Shown here one piece after another: positions 1-12,729 of a stretch of 64,000 nucleotides of DNA (the stretch's first letter is position 1; the number at the start of each line of letters is the position of its first letter). The translations under genes and the position numbers were made by a program. The stretch lies in assembly GCA_016801885.1 (NCBI GenBank), contig CM028882.1, positions 1,736,001-1,800,000 on the forward strand, in the 5' to 3' direction. The notes beneath the pieces were generated by a model. The model did not search any database, was not told the origin of the DNA, and saw only the letters and a list, made by a program, of their open reading frames with translations. The stretch comes from Toxotes chatareus (lineage: Eukaryota; Chordata; Actinopteri; Toxotidae).

Positions 1-17
1 CCAGTGATGCTAATGGG

Positions 18-55
18 CTTGTGTTTGTGTGTGTGTGCGTGTGCGTGCGTGCGTG

Positions 56-106
<51 letters not shown>
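18..106. repeat. (TG)n microsatellite at a splice acceptor
   Basis: A nearly pure TG dinucleotide run, with a few GC/GCAT variants at its left end, stops four bases before the exon that starts at 111. It takes the place of a normal polypyrimidine tract. UG-rich RNA next to a 3' splice site is a known binding site for TDP-43/CELF-type factors; any effect here is inference. Confidence 0.9.
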
Positions 107-108
<2 letters not shown>

Positions 109-110
109 AG

Positions 111-230
111 GAGTCAGTGGAGATGAGGAGGATGGAGACCAGTGCCAGCAGTACAATCCCAGTCCCTGGCACGGGTCTGGAGAACCAGGGCAGAGCTGCT
201 TCTATGCCTCGCCTTACTGCAGAGCTGCAG
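111..230 (+). CDS. cacna1b: cacna1b tail exon 1 of 4
   Basis: The acceptor is CCAG at 107-110 and the donor GTAACA at 231. The exon is 120 bp, 40 codons, phase 0 at both ends, so skipping would keep the frame. The translation starts ESVEMRRME and includes GLENQGRAASMPRLTAELQ, which aligns with the human tail segment of the same motif. Confidence 0.9.
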
Positions 231-3200
231 GTAACATCTCATCTGCTCCACATCTGTGTTCATTTCAAACCTGAATTAGACTCAGTTTTAGTCTTAGTCA
301 TCTAACAAGAATGCATATTATTTATAGTTACATCTTAGTTGTTTCAGTCAATAACTAAAACTAAAGATCTTTATAGAGTTTTAGTCAAATTTTTGTCCTG
401 CATTTTTAATTCTGATGTTGTGTTTTTCTAGCCTGTTGGGAGATTAGCAGAGAAAACACTGTGCCTCTTCCTAGCAGAATGTAATGGCTCACACACACAG
501 TGCTCATGTCATCCTGCTCTGCAGTGATACAGCAGATCGACTCTCCTCAGTAAATCCACCTGTCGTTCCCAGACTCTGGCTGCTTGAACAGAGCTGCCCA
601 GTCACTCCTGTCCTCTCGTCTGTAGAGCAGAGGCTGGATTCACTCACATATTCACTAAAGCACTGTTCAGTGTCTGGGTTTAGCTTCAGATGAGCAACTT
701 AAGCCGGCCAGATAACATTTTTGCAGTAATAAGCTGCAGTAAGATTTAAATGTTTAACATCCTGCTTAAATCCAGCACTCAATCCTTCCGCCCTTTTCCT
801 CAGATGTTTTATCTAATTTTAAATGGGACTGAAGATTCATTTATTCTGTAAAGTTGTGACATTTCTGTTATATTACACATGTTCACACAGGAGCTGTGAG
901 CAGCACATTAGCAGGGTGTCTGCAGCAGCTTCAGTCCTGTGTCTGTTTACGTAGGATACGTTCAGACACAGCACTGAGTGTAGGTCATCCACAGTGATTA
1001 GGTGTTTAAAACAGATGAGAATAAGCTTCATGTGTAATATACTGCAGGTGAGTAACATGTGAGCTGTTAGGCAGTCAAAAATACAGATTGAATGATGACT
1101 GATGGACAAAAATGAATTAGACCGCATTTAAACAGTAATTAGTTCATTTGTCCATTCATCTCCTCCCACAGTTTTATTTGTAGACAGAATTTGTAATAAA
1201 ATTCCTCATAGTTTTTGTTGTAAAGGTCACTTTTTTCAGTTTATTGCTTTGTTTGTCTTTTTAAAAAGTGTTGTCAATCGATTTGCTTTTTTTTTGGTCA
1301 CAGTTTTTGTTGACTAAAGAAACACTGTACCACACCTACAACTTTCTGTTAACTTCTAACACCACCAGAGTGTTTGGAACTTTCTTTCTTTAGCGAGAGG
1401 GCTGTTAAACACGTCTTATCATAGCTCTACATTTTCAGTGAGTGAAGGAAAAGTGTGCTGTGCTTACATTACTGAAAATAACCCAGAACAACAGTCAGTC
1501 AGTGCTTTTTTTGTAACAGTGTAGTGAACCATCACATAGAACGTTTCTTCTGAAACAGCATGGAAGCATGGACTCACTATTCATCCGGTTAAGGCTGAAA
1601 AACTCTAAAAGAATCTTTCACTAGATCCTAAGAAATATAATAAGCCCCTCATTTCCTGAGTGATGTTGATATTGATCGATTCATGCATTTAAAGTGCATT
1701 CCTCTCACAGCCCATTTGGAAAGAGCTGTTGTTGATCCTACTTTCACTGCAGAGGAGAAGTCTACAGTAATCTGATTAGATCCTGGCCGGCCGCCAGCTG
1801 TTTGTCCAGTATTGTTTTTCTCCTGCTGCCAACTGAAAAGATGGTAGTGGCTCCAAATGGCTTTGGGCACAAGATGCATGGGAGAGGAAGCCGGTAATTG
1901 GGTTACTGTAGAAGTGAGAGAATCTAGAGTAATAATGAAAGGATGTAAAGAACAGGGGCGGGAGGTTGCCTTGTTGACTTGCTGTCTTATTTTTCTCACC
2001 TTTTGGAACAGAGGGCAGGAAATCCTTTAGCCAATTCAATTAATGCAATTAATGATATACAGTGTTGAGGTACCTGAGTGTTTCTGGGTAATGCAGCTTG
2101 ATACCCGTTTGTTTTTTCTCCATGATTTTTAGTTACTTTACATACTTTACATGCCAGATGTTTTCAACAGGATTGTGTCATTTTTCTACAAACAAAACGA
2201 CTTTAATTACATAAGAACTGCACAGAAGTTGGCTGTCAGTGAAAGATTTGATCGCTTTCATCAGAACAAAACTGTAGCTGCTGCTGATGTTGCTTAATGT
2301 CCCTCATCTCTTTCTCTGCTGTTCTTTTTTTTTTCTGCTTCCTCTCCTGTGAAACAGCAGGGCCACTCACGACACTCTCCAGGGATCCATCTACCTGTAC
2401 GTACACGCTGTCACACAGCCTACAGTATATACCCGTTTATGGTTTCTGTATTGAGTGTATTGTATTGAGATGGGGATGTCAGATGATCACATGGACTCAC
2501 ATGGACCAACACCAGCATACAACCAGAATCACTATTATTCCGGATCATGAGCCTGAATCGTGTATGGTCCTGTAGCTTTAAAGCCCCTCTGTGTGGCATG
2601 TGAAAACTTCCAACTTTGACGCCCCCCAGTGGCAGGATTTAAGAGGACATTTTTGCATTCAAAAAGACATTATTTAGGTCTTGTCATTGTTCATGCAGTT
2701 GATTCTGTGTGTCTAATAACATAACACAAAAATACATAGGATCCAGATAGGGCTGTAGTCTGGACCTTTGAAATCCTGAGGTCATGAGTTAAAACTGCTC
2801 CAGCAGAACTCTTATCTAAGTCTTACCTACGACATTTCTGACCAGGTATGTAATTCTGGTTGAGGATCTTATATTACTTTAGTTTAACTAATGTCAAATT
2901 CCTTAATATTTAGCTTAAAAAACATGTTATATGTGTATGTGCAGTATATATATCTCATCACACATTAACAAGTTTAGATGGTTTCCTAACGAGTCATTGT
3001 AAACAAAGGGAGTCTGTTTTAGCTAATTAATGAACTTCCACTTTGGATGAAACACCTGCTCCTTTATTCTTCAGCGGTACAGTGGAAATGTTGTTAAGTC
3101 AGAGCTGTTGGTGCAGGAGCACCAGGTGTTCCCACTGCTGCAGTCCTTATATAAAGCTAGTAAAAGCTTTACTCTTCTATGTGGCAGCACAGTCAATTTG

Positions 3201-6200
3201 TTTAAAACCTTATGTATATTTTCACATCATTTCACGCCTTAATTGTCTTTAATCACGTGGTATCGTTAATAAAATTCTGGTGTTTTAATGTGAATTCATA
3301 CCATCTGCAGTGGGAACAGTCAGTTCCTGCTCAGTGGAGCGTGTCAGAGGGTTCAGTAAGTGAGTCAACAAATGAGCACTCAGAAGAATCAGGTGTAGTC
3401 TTAGTATGAAACTGGAGCTATATGAAAACTACAAGTGCTCAGTGACCCTCTCTGTCCCTCTATCCCCCCTCCCTCCCTCAGTCTGTCCCTGATGCCAGCC
3501 CCATGAGGCGCTCAGCCTCCACTGTGGCCCCACAGCGACCCCAGGAGGTCAACCTGAGGGACTACACCCTGGAGAAACCCAGCCAGGAGCGGCCCCACCA
3601 CCATCACCACCACCACCGCTGCCATCACCGCAGAGACAGGGATAAAGACAGAGAGAAGAGGCAGAGGTCTTTGGATACACCTCTAGGTGGACAACCTCCA
3701 TCCTCTGCTGGTTAGTCAGCACACATACACACGCACACACAAACACACTGTGTATTCTAAAGTCACTTTTGTTGGATATTTCTTCCAAAACACCCTCAGG
3801 ACTGTCTCCTCAGTAACTGGTTTTAATGTTGTGGCTGATCGTTCAGTTGTTACATAATAGAAGAAACAAAAGAAACAGAAATAATGTCAGTGGACAGTCA
3901 CACTGGCTGCCCTGTAACCAAAGCCCAGTCTTAAAATACAATAAAAAAAGAAAATGCTCAAATGTCAATAGTAAAGTAACTATACAGGTGAGCAGGGCTG
4001 ATAAACTGTTATACTGCATTTAGTACTGAATTCAAATATACTTGGACAAATCCTACATTATTGTTTGTTGTTGAGAAACAGTTGTCAGTCCTGAAGATCC
4101 ACATCCTTGAGTCAGAGGTTAACCTGAGAGACTTTATCAAAGATCTTTTTTGGGAAATTCACTCCCTCTCATTTTGGTGGAGAGCCTCTGCTGGTTGCCT
4201 GGCAACTGCTAAGCAACAAGAGTCCAGCACATCATCCCCATCAAACAGTAAATTGTCATTTTTAAGATTTTATACAGGTTAAGTAAAGGAGATGTTATTT
4301 AGTGGTGGGAGACAAAGTTTGTCCCCTATGGACAGAGCCAGGCTAGCTCTTTCCAGTATTAATGCTAAGCTAACGGACTGCTGGCTGTGGCTCTAAATTT
4401 AATGAATAGATATGAGAGTGGTATTAATCTTGTCATCTCTCTGCCAGAAAGTTAATAAGTGTATTTCCCCAAAATGTTTCCCTTGGACAAAATGAATCAT
4501 TTTATATAAGTGTCCTTGACTTTGACTACACAGTGCAGTTTGCTGCAATGTACATTTTTGTTTAAACATTTGGTAACAGTCACAGTTTATGGTGCGTTTC
4601 AGAAATGAAATTCAACGCTACATGTGATCACATGTAATAAGCCATCGATAAAAATGTGTAAGGGTGTTAAAGAAGTGGAGTGGAGACCCTGCAGGGTCTC
4701 AGCTGTGATAGAGATCAGCAGTGGTCTGTCTGGGTCTGACTGTGAGACGGCAGCTTCAGACACACACTCAGATAAAAGAGACTGAAAGACATGACCCAAC
4801 GACCCACTGATTAATAGGTAGCTGCTCTGCAGGGTGAAGCTGTGGAGAAAGAAAAAAAGTCAGTAGAAGGGATAAAAACCCTTCACTGTCTGTCGTAAGG
4901 CTGCTGCTGAGTTCTCTGCTTCAGCTGAGGACAGAGTGTCCAAAGGACCAGCTGCTCACTGAGTGTAGACAGTGTGGTGTTTATAGGCAAACAGGAAGGC
5001 CAGTATTGTTGGACTGAAGATCCTTTTATTTTAGATTTTAAGTATTTACAAAGAATTCTGTTCTTGTGAGGGTGGACGAACATCTGAAAAAGTAAGAACA
5101 TGGACTGTTGTTGTTTTTAACCGGTGGCAAGAAAAAATTACAATACAGACTGGATTTGTTCCTTGGCATGTTCCAGACACAGTTTTTTTTGAAAATTTCA
5201 GACGTTGTGGACAAAGTTAGCTTATGAGATTTGAGAACATGAATGATTACATACAGGACACATTCATATATGCAACACTAAAAGAATGAGACCAAATGTG
5301 GCCTCCAAACATGGTCTGACTGATTGGATCTCAATGTGTCTTGGGTGCATTCACACCTGTACTTAGAGCTGTCCACTTGTGATCGGATCACCTGAGACTC
5401 TTGCTAATACCAGGTCTGAACAGGGCCTCAGTCTTGTCAGTGATTTCCCAAATATACACCTGCATCACCTGCAAGAGCACACAGCTGCATTTTCGTTTTG
5501 ACATGTGACCTCAGGAAAAGCACGTGTGTGAATGATCAAATGCACAATGGCTGAATTCCATGTAGCTGCTTCAGTTTCAGGGTCCTGGTATTGTCCATGC
5601 TGGTACACTGTCATGATTTAATGGGACACTGGAACAGAACAGAGCCATCGTTCATTCATCATTAGTAGTGAAACCTGCGCTTTTCCTACTGTGACAAATA
5701 TCTGCTGAGAATGATGACTTTCTTACTGAAAAGAAATAAATGCCATGACAAGTAGACTGGCACTCCAGAACCAAAGTAAATCCATCAAAACCTCTAATTT
5801 TATCTAGAATAGAGAAACATACACTTTCACCCTGTAATATTTTCCTAATCCCCGGTTGCACCAGGAGAGCCAGGGTCTGACCCAGCTGCCTCCAGAGAGC
5901 GAGCCCACGACCGCGGACGCTCCCACGAGAGGAAACACCACCACTCCTCAGCGGACAAGCAGCGCTACTACTCCTGCGACCGCTTCTGCAGTCGGGAACA
6001 CTGCCACACCAAATCTGCCACCGCTAGCTGTGCCGCCTCCCCCAGCGAGGGGCAGGAAACCAGCAACAAGCAGGTGGGAGGGCACAGGCGTGTAGAGTAG
6101 GGCCAGATGAGACTTAAGACCAGGTGAAGAGGATTTCTAAAGTGTCTGTGGTTTCAGCCATTGGTCAAAATGATACTTTATACTTAGTTGAAAATGAGGC

Positions 6201-7727
6201 CTCTAGTTTCACAGCAGTGTTGATGGCTGATTAAAACTAATGCTGTTATATCTGATGTGTGAAGTGTGACTGTAACAGTTCATCCACCTCCAGACCAGCT
6301 AAAATCTACCTGCAGGCTGCAGATATCGATGTAGTGAACTGGCCAGCCGCTACACAGGCACAACCTATGTTGTATTGCTAACACACGCCATGTGGGTGCG
6401 TGTGTTTGTTTGTTTGTTGGTGTGTGGTAGGGTCCCCTTCAAAACATGTTGCAGTGTGTACGTTTTGTTGTGAATATTAATGACCCATGTGAGATTTCAG
6501 CTTAAGTAAACCAGCTTAAAGAGCAGCTCCATTAAGACACACACCACCTTTCCGCTTGATAGTAGTTTTATCTCTGTGAAACTAGAGGCCTCAGAGGCCT
6601 CTGTGTGTAAATGGATCAGTTCCATCATAAATGTGTCCTAGAGGTGAACTGCTTTGACCAGATGTGTTTCTTAATACAAGCTCATTGTCAGTCTGCTATA
6701 CATCTGCATGTTGAACACTAAGATGACTGACGCAGCAGCGCAGCCTTAGACCAGCATGGTGCAGGTAGCGTGTTGAGTGTGGGAGAGGCAGTTCAGGAAA
6801 AAGTGAGAAGAAGCAGGGAAACTGAAGGCTGATGATCCCTCTGCATGCTCGTATTACTGCTTTCTCCTCTGTCTGCCTTCAGTGCAGCCTCTCATGGCCT
6901 TTCACTTCTTTTCCCACTTTCTCTTTTCATCATTTTCCACCCATTTTGTCTGTCTGTCGTTACCTTTCCGTTAGTGTTTGTTCTTTCATCCTGTCTTTGT
7001 TCTGTCCCTCATTTGTTCTGTGTCATCACATATCACATTTTGATGTCTTTCCTTTCCTCTCCTCTCCTCCCTCTGGTGGCCCTGTCCCTGTTTCCTTCCC
7101 TTTACCTTTCCTCTCTTATATATTTTGCTCATCGTTCTCTCGTTTCAAATTGCTTGTTCAATTTTCATCTAGGGCAGTGGTTGGGTTAAAGGCAGCCCAG
7201 TGGCACTGAGTTCCAGTTCTAGCACGCCAAGCCGCGGACGTCGGCAGCTCCCCCAGACCCCCCTCACCCCACGGCCAGGGGTGGCCTACAAGACTGCCAA
7301 TTCTTCCCCCGTGCACTTTGTGTCCAGCCAGGCCTCTCTGAGTCCTGGCCGGCTGAGCCGCGGCCTGTCGGAGCACAACGCCCTCCGGCACAGCAGCTCC
7401 CGCCACTTCCCCTGCCCTGTCACTCGTATCAGCTCCGAGCCCTTCTTGGGCCGGGGCCATGGCGATGCCCTGGGCAGCCCCTACGGCAGCCTCCGGGACC
7501 AGCTAGACGTCTTCCAGGATGTGGCGTCACTGTCGCCCAGCCCCCGTGCCGGACGCTCATCTTGGACCGCACTGCCTCGCATGATGGGAGCCCTGCTTCC
7601 GGCTCCACAGCAGAACCTTGGGGTGCCCAATGGGTACCACTTCAGCTTCGGGGGCAACACCAGCCCAGGCTCTGGCATCAGGGCACCCAGGTATTACCAG
7701 GAGGCAAAGGAGGACGAATGGTGCTAG
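111..7727 (+). CDS. cacna1b: cacna1b, N-type calcium channel alpha-1B (Cav2.2), C-terminal end (4 exons)
   Basis: Joined exons 111-230, 3482-3710, 5865-6073 and 7173-7727 give one open frame ending in TAG. The product is the distal cytoplasmic tail of the pore-forming subunit of the presynaptic Cav2.2 channel, which gates calcium entry for transmitter release. Seen: ENQGRAASMPRL; a seven-His run followed by RCHHRRDR; DKQRYYSCDRF; RRQLPQTPLTPRP (the SH3-binding motif for RIM-binding protein); SPGRLSRGLSEHNAL; and the last residues DEWC, matching the D-x-W-C PDZ ligand of Cav2.2. All of these occur in order in human CACNA1B, and Cav2.1 and Cav2.3 tails differ. The pore-forming part lies upstream of the window. 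Fish may carry two copies, so the a/b suffix cannot be given. Confidence 0.93.
231..3481 (+). other. cacna1b intron (3.25 kb)
   Basis: No conserved coding block was found on either strand. It is AT-rich sequence with short T runs (about 2326) and ends in a strong C/T tract at 3446-3480 before the AG acceptor. Confidence 0.7.
3482..3710 (+). CDS. cacna1b: cacna1b tail exon 2 of 4 (poly-His)
   Basis: The acceptor follows a C/T-rich tract and the donor is GTTAGT at 3711. The exon starts SVPDASPMRRSASTVAPQRP, codes seven consecutive His, then RCHHRRDRDKDREKRQRSLD. It ends with the first base of a Gly codon (phase 1), completed by the next exon. Human Cav2.2 has the same order: DASPMKRS, His run, RCHRRRDRKQRSLE. 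Confidence 0.93.
3711..5864 (+). other. cacna1b intron (2.15 kb)
   Basis: A short (CA)n stretch lies near 3720-3750. Otherwise the sequence is unremarkable AT-rich intron with no recognisable exon or transposon. Confidence 0.65.
5865..6073 (+). CDS. cacna1b: cacna1b tail exon 3 of 4
   Basis: The acceptor is ACCAG at 5860-5864 and the donor GTGGGA at 6074. Read in the frame set by the previous exon it gives RERAHDRGRSHERKHHHSS then DKQRYYSCDRF, matching the human 'RERRQERGRSQERRQ ... EKQRFYSCDRF' block. It has 209 bp and ends in phase 0. A long open frame that starts at 5856 in another register is a shadow. Confidence 0.92.
6074..7172 (+). other. cacna1b last intron (1.1 kb), pyrimidine-rich 3' half
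   Basis: From about 6840 to 7170 the + strand is strongly C/T-rich, with repeated TTTC/CCTC words, leading into the AG acceptor. The long open frames in it are by-products of this composition. Confidence 0.65.
7173..7727 (+). CDS. cacna1b: cacna1b last coding exon
   Basis: The acceptor is CTAG at 7169-7172; the frame is GSGWVKGSPVALSSSSS, ending at TAG 7725-7727. Seen in order: RGRRQLPQTPLTPRP (RIM-BP SH3 ligand), AYKTANSSPVHF, SPGRLSRGLSEHNAL, GRSSWTALPR, VPNGYHFSFG and C-terminal DEWC (PDZ ligand for Mint1/RIM-type partners). It is GC-rich compared with its surroundings, as usual for this exon. The segment between SEHNAL and GRSS differs most from human. Confidence 0.95.
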   Translation, partial: GSGWVKGSPVALSSSSSTPSRGRRQLPQTPLTPRPGVAYKTANSSPVHFVSSQASLSPGRLSRGLSEHNALRHSSSRHFPCPVTRISSEPFLGRGHGDALGSPYGSLRDQLDVFQDVASLSPSPRAGRSSWTALPRMMGALLPAPQQNLGVPNGYHFSFGGNTSPGSGIRAPRYYQEAKEDEWC

Positions 7728-9649
7728 CATGGCTTTAAACCAACCTTTTTAATGCATTTTTGAGGAACTGTGATGAGTTTTATCATCTTCTTTGAAGGCT
7801 TTAGTTTACATTGTCACTGTGTGTGTTTAATGCTGTATTTTAATCCTAACTTGGAGAGCTAAGTTTAGGGAGAACATCTAAACAGGGAGAACACTTGAAG
7901 TGGGTAATATTTGAATGTGAGCAACAAATTGTAAGGGCACATAGCATTATGAAGCAGAGGAGTAGACTTTTTTGCCAACATCAGATATCTTACCGTAGCT
8001 ATCCTTGATTTGCTTTGACCAGTGTTTTGTTGACACCACCATATCGACCCTCAAACTGCATTACATCAGAAACACAGACTATACAATAATAAATATACAA
8101 TAATACAATATCTATTGACTTACCCGCTGCGCTGTCATTCATAACTGCTGTATTTTGCTATTATGCTGCAGGTTGGGTTGTTGCAGCACTTCTGCACCGC
8201 ACCTGCTAATGCTAACATGCTAAGTTGATCAGACTAATATGTTGTCAAACAGCTGCTCCTGAGAAAAAATATTAGGCTCTTTAGCTGCTAAATGCTCCAC
8301 TATGTTCACCAACTAGTTGCTAACTTTTTCTGTTTGCGGTTTAGTGCTGAGGAGGTAGTATATAATGGGTGTATCAGAGCTTTACTACTGAAAACAGTTG
8401 TTTGTTTCTTCTGGAGTTTTGGCTGATGAGAGACTGCCAATCAAAGCAGTAAAGTTGTGGGCTGTCAAACCAAAACAATAAGCTCAAAGAAAATAAAACG
8501 CTCATTAGGCTAAAGGCAATTGCAGCTTTACTTTGATTACGAGTATAAAAATATTGATTAGTGCTGCTTTAAAGTTAGATTCTAACTATCTGTTTACCAG
8601 GGAAAATTACTTTTGCAAAGATCTACATGATAAAACGAGTTCAACAGCGCTCCACTCTGTGTACCGTCAAATCTCGATGAGACATATGCAAAATCAGTTT
8701 TTTTTTTTCAGACTCAAGATGAGTTGTGCTCTCTTTATCAGCCGCTCTTGCTTCTTCCACATTATTATTACACCCAACAGGGCAACATAAAGTCTAACAG
8801 ACCGTTTAATTTTTAAGCTGTAAGTGAGGTCAGTTATTGAATCAAACAGTAGCTGAAAGTGCGTTTGAGAGTCAGTATGGCAGTTTCAAAAGAAAGTGAT
8901 GGCACTGCACGTCATGGAAGCAGGACAAAAAGCAGGTCAGTAGTTCAGTGAAATGATAGTTTAAAATGTTGGAAAACCTCAAAAGACATTATGACACTGT
9001 ACAAATAGCTGTGATGTTCTTTAGTTTAGGACTCTACCATTCTATGATTATGCCTAATCCTTTATGACATTCCCTTTGTGTCAGTCGAACAGATGAAGTG
9101 CTGTCACACAGGCAGTGGTGATTGTTTACCTGTTAAATGTTTCTTGCAAACTTGAAGAGAGAAGCAGCCCGTGGTAGTGAGAAGTACCTGACTGATTTGT
9201 TTTCTATAAAAATGTCCTTGTAGATGTTTTCTTTTCTTTGTTTTTTTTTTTTTTGTATGACGTTAAAAAAAAAAAAAGGAAAAAAAAGACCACAGTGTGT
9301 TTTACGTGAACTGCTTCTGGTTTGCCATCGTTTCAGGTCTAATGTTTCTTACAGACTTCTTTGCGATGTTTTAAGACAAAGTGCCTATCCTTTTAGATAT
9401 ACTGTAGAAAAAGATGCAATGTCAACTGTTTTCTAATGCATCCACACTTGGAGTAGGTGTTTGGTTCATTCTGTATGTAGCTCTGCTGGAAAACATGTTG
9501 TACAGAAAGCCTTATCTGCAAGGAGAGGAACGATACCTACAGTACGCTTAAACGACAGGAATCAAAAAATGACCTTATGAAAGTTGATTATTTTTCTTGT
9601 TTTTGATAAACCATGAAAAACATTGTGGAAACGCTATGAAAACTGCGTA

Positions 9650-9655
9650 AATAAA
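9650..9655 (+). terminator. candidate poly(A) signal AATAAA (proximal)
   Basis: AATAAA followed by TGTGTCC, about 1.9 kb past the cacna1b stop codon. Confidence 0.4.
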
Positions 9656-10646
9656 TGTGTCCAGCTACGTTAATGCCAGTAACACACTGTGCATGTTTAG
9701 ATGGTAGACCTGGCCAGCTACCTGCTATGACCACCGTGTAGAGTTTCTTTTTGATTTATTTATTTATTTGTTTTTTGAAAGGGTGTCCCAGTGTGAGCTC
9801 CCGTCTTATTTGAGCTGCTGAGTGCGTTGGTCAGCTGAGGTCTGATGGGACTGAGTGGTGGGGAGGTGTGACAGAGTCTGCATTGTCTGATTTAGGACCC
9901 AAAGTAGCAAAGGGTAACGTAGTCTGACTCTTGATGGGTATTTGGGTCAAACCAGGCGCTGTGTATGTGTGTGTGTGCATGCATGTGTGTTTGCGCGTGC
10001 GTGTATGTGGATTGAAATTAACATTGGTAAGCATCAGCTTTGGTGGATACATTTTACATATCTGGGTCCAGTTTGTTGTTTCGTGCTGTTTCTTCCTTTA
10101 ATTATTTATTTTTTCCATACTCTCATGTATAACTGGCAAAAAAAAGAAAAAAAAAAACTGATCCTGTATCCTGTCATGCCAAGATATTTCCAGCACTTAC
10201 TGTACCATGGAGTCTGACAGCAGGAAATGTTACAGCAATCTAACTCATTCATATTAAAGATCAGGCTTTGGTGTCAGAATAAAAAAGTTTTCTTTCTCTA
10301 GAGCCGGTGAAGGAGCTGGAGTGACTAACATCTCCACCCACATCAACAGAAAACAAACCACAACACAACTGCATCATTCACTGTGTCCCAGTTCCATACC
10401 ACATACTAACTCTAAGCAGGTTTTTTGAATGCACAGTGGAGTGTTCACACTGAAAAAAAAAAAAACAAGTATACCCAAAGATGCCATTCAAGTGAATCTG
10501 CTTGGCTTTTTGGTGGACAATGAAATGCAAAAAGAAACAGAGATTTTAGAGAAAGGGATTGCACACAATAACAAAAGTTATTGTACTAGGACTGCAAATA
10601 ATATCAGTAAACTTTTTAAAAACAAAATGTACCTTTTACAAACAAA

Positions 10647-10652
10647 AATAAA
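10647..10652 (+). terminator. candidate poly(A) signal AATAAA
   Basis: AATAAA followed at once by GTGTGAGT, a G/U-rich stretch of the kind found after cleavage sites. Another AATAAA lies at 10278-10283. Confidence 0.45.
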
Positions 10653-12723
10653 GTGTGAGTCATGAAGAATTGAGGAGGATCTTGGAAAACAAAAAAATAG
10701 GTATACTTTTTTTGCTCAGGCATATTTTGCTTTCCTTTTGTTAAGTTTAATTATCAGTTTCATTCCAAATTTGCATTTTGATTGACATCTGTTGATGATC
10801 ATCTTATATCATTTGTTATTAGTATAAAATGGTAAAAATAGATTGATTATTTGTATATTATCTGCTAAACAATATATTACTGAATGCTGGATTTTGTGGC
10901 TGAGACCATTTATCTCTATTTAAGTTTAAACTATCTGACAACAGATACTGTAAACTGTTAGTATGTTGTATGGAACTGAGACACACCTCATATGTCCACA
11001 CACACACTTTTAAACGAAAGCAAGAAGTTAATGCCTTTTTGCTGGAGCTTGGCAAAATGCATTCTGGGAAATGTAAGAAATCCCTTTAGAAGAGAAGTAC
11101 TGTAGACGTAGGAGATGAGGCAGACTGAGGGAGTCTTGCATGATCAGCTACTTTAATACTGAGACTGTAAACCAAGTTTAACTTTCTGCCTCAAACTAAC
11201 AAAATCTCATCTGGCTCTGTGAGACTGGAGAGAACATGGCGACAAGATAAATCACAACTCAAATCACAAAACATCTACTGAAACAGTACAGAACTACGAC
11301 CTTTTGACTGATGTCTATCTGACAGTGCTGGAGGGTGGATTTTTCCTTCAAGTTGTCCTACTGGCCAACAGCTGCCCTGCTGCCTCACTGATCTCTGCTT
11401 CCAATTTGAAGGAAGAAATTCTCCAGCTGTCAGATTTCTAGAAACACACATCTTCACAGCATCTACCAGTCACAGAGCTCTGGAGGACTGACTGCTGATG
11501 CCTGAAACTATAATCTGCTCTGATATACGTAGGCTGATTTACACACAAACAATATTTGTTATATGCAACTTGCTTGATACACATGACTGACTTCAATATC
11601 AGATTGTCTTTTGTGAACTGTTGATGTATTGCTGAGCTTTTACATCATGGTAATCTGCACTGGGGTGGGGGTGGGGTATCCAGCAGCTGCTGATTGGGTA
11701 GAAGGTGTTTGTGGAGGATTTCTTGAAATACCCCCCCCCCCTTGTCGGTCAGAAGGGGGAAGATAGGGGCCTTGTTTAACCGCAGTGACACACACTACAG
11801 GGGCCAGACACAAGACCACAGAGTAGGGCTATGCAACAAGACAAAACCCATTTGTCCATCCATTCTGTAGCTTTACATGCTGGTCTCTTCAGATTCAGGC
11901 TTCAGCATGAGTGTGACCAAATGTTTTATAGAAAATGCTTTGAAAAAAAAAAACCATGCAGACAAAAAAGACTGAAAATACATAAAGGCACAAAGTGTAA
12001 ACGAGAAGCAGAATATTTAGGACTACAGCAACTTTATACATATATTTGCATGCATAACATTTAGCCACTTTGATAATGTCAAATGGAAATCCCATGGCTC
12101 TAAATGGGAGGAGCTGTTTCCTGTAATAAAAGAGGTTTTCAGAAAGCAACCCTGAATACTGTCAAAGTGGGGAACACGTTCTTCTGCAGATCGATCACAT
12201 CCATTATTTTAAAGTTATGTCACACCAAGGCAGAGAAATCCTCAAAGTTCCTGTACCTTCTTAGGCTCCGTAGCCTCTGTATAGTGTCAAATGAAACATA
12301 CCTATGTCCAAGTCCAGACCAGTGGACCACCAAACACGAGAAGCGATCCAGTCTCTTTCTTTCTGCATCCTATTGGCAGTGTAGATGTGGCTTTTTCTTG
12401 AGAAAATACAAATGTTTGCATGTTCTAACAACGTATGTGCATGTAGAAAACTTAGTACTTTTAGATACTATGTGTTATTTTGTTGTTGATTTTTAATATT
12501 TGATATAAACTGTGGGGTTTGTTGAAAAAAACAAATTTCTATTAAAAACAGTATTGAACATTGTTGATAGTTCCACCCCATGCAGCAGAGCTGGAACATT
12601 CCTTTATTTGGGTCTTGGGATTCAGTGAAATGTTTGTTTGCCTGATTTTCTGTTTCTTGGCCAGACTTTGAATTCTACAGTTGTTTCTACATTAAACATT
12701 TTGTATGAAGCAAAGTTCCTTGA

Positions 12724-12729
12724 AATAAA
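12724..12729 (+). terminator. candidate distal poly(A) signal AATAAA
   Basis: AATAAA with GAGTGTTTGG about 45 bases downstream. It is the last such signal before the Tc1 relic and the intergenic region. Confidence 0.4.

Noticed and set aside
5856..6095. Long + frame rich in Thr/Pro over the third cacna1b exon
   Set aside because: Wrong register; the frame set by the previous exon gives the conserved DKQRYYSCDRF.
7158..7460. Antisense open frame over the last cacna1b exon
   Set aside because: Shadow of a GC-rich coding exon.
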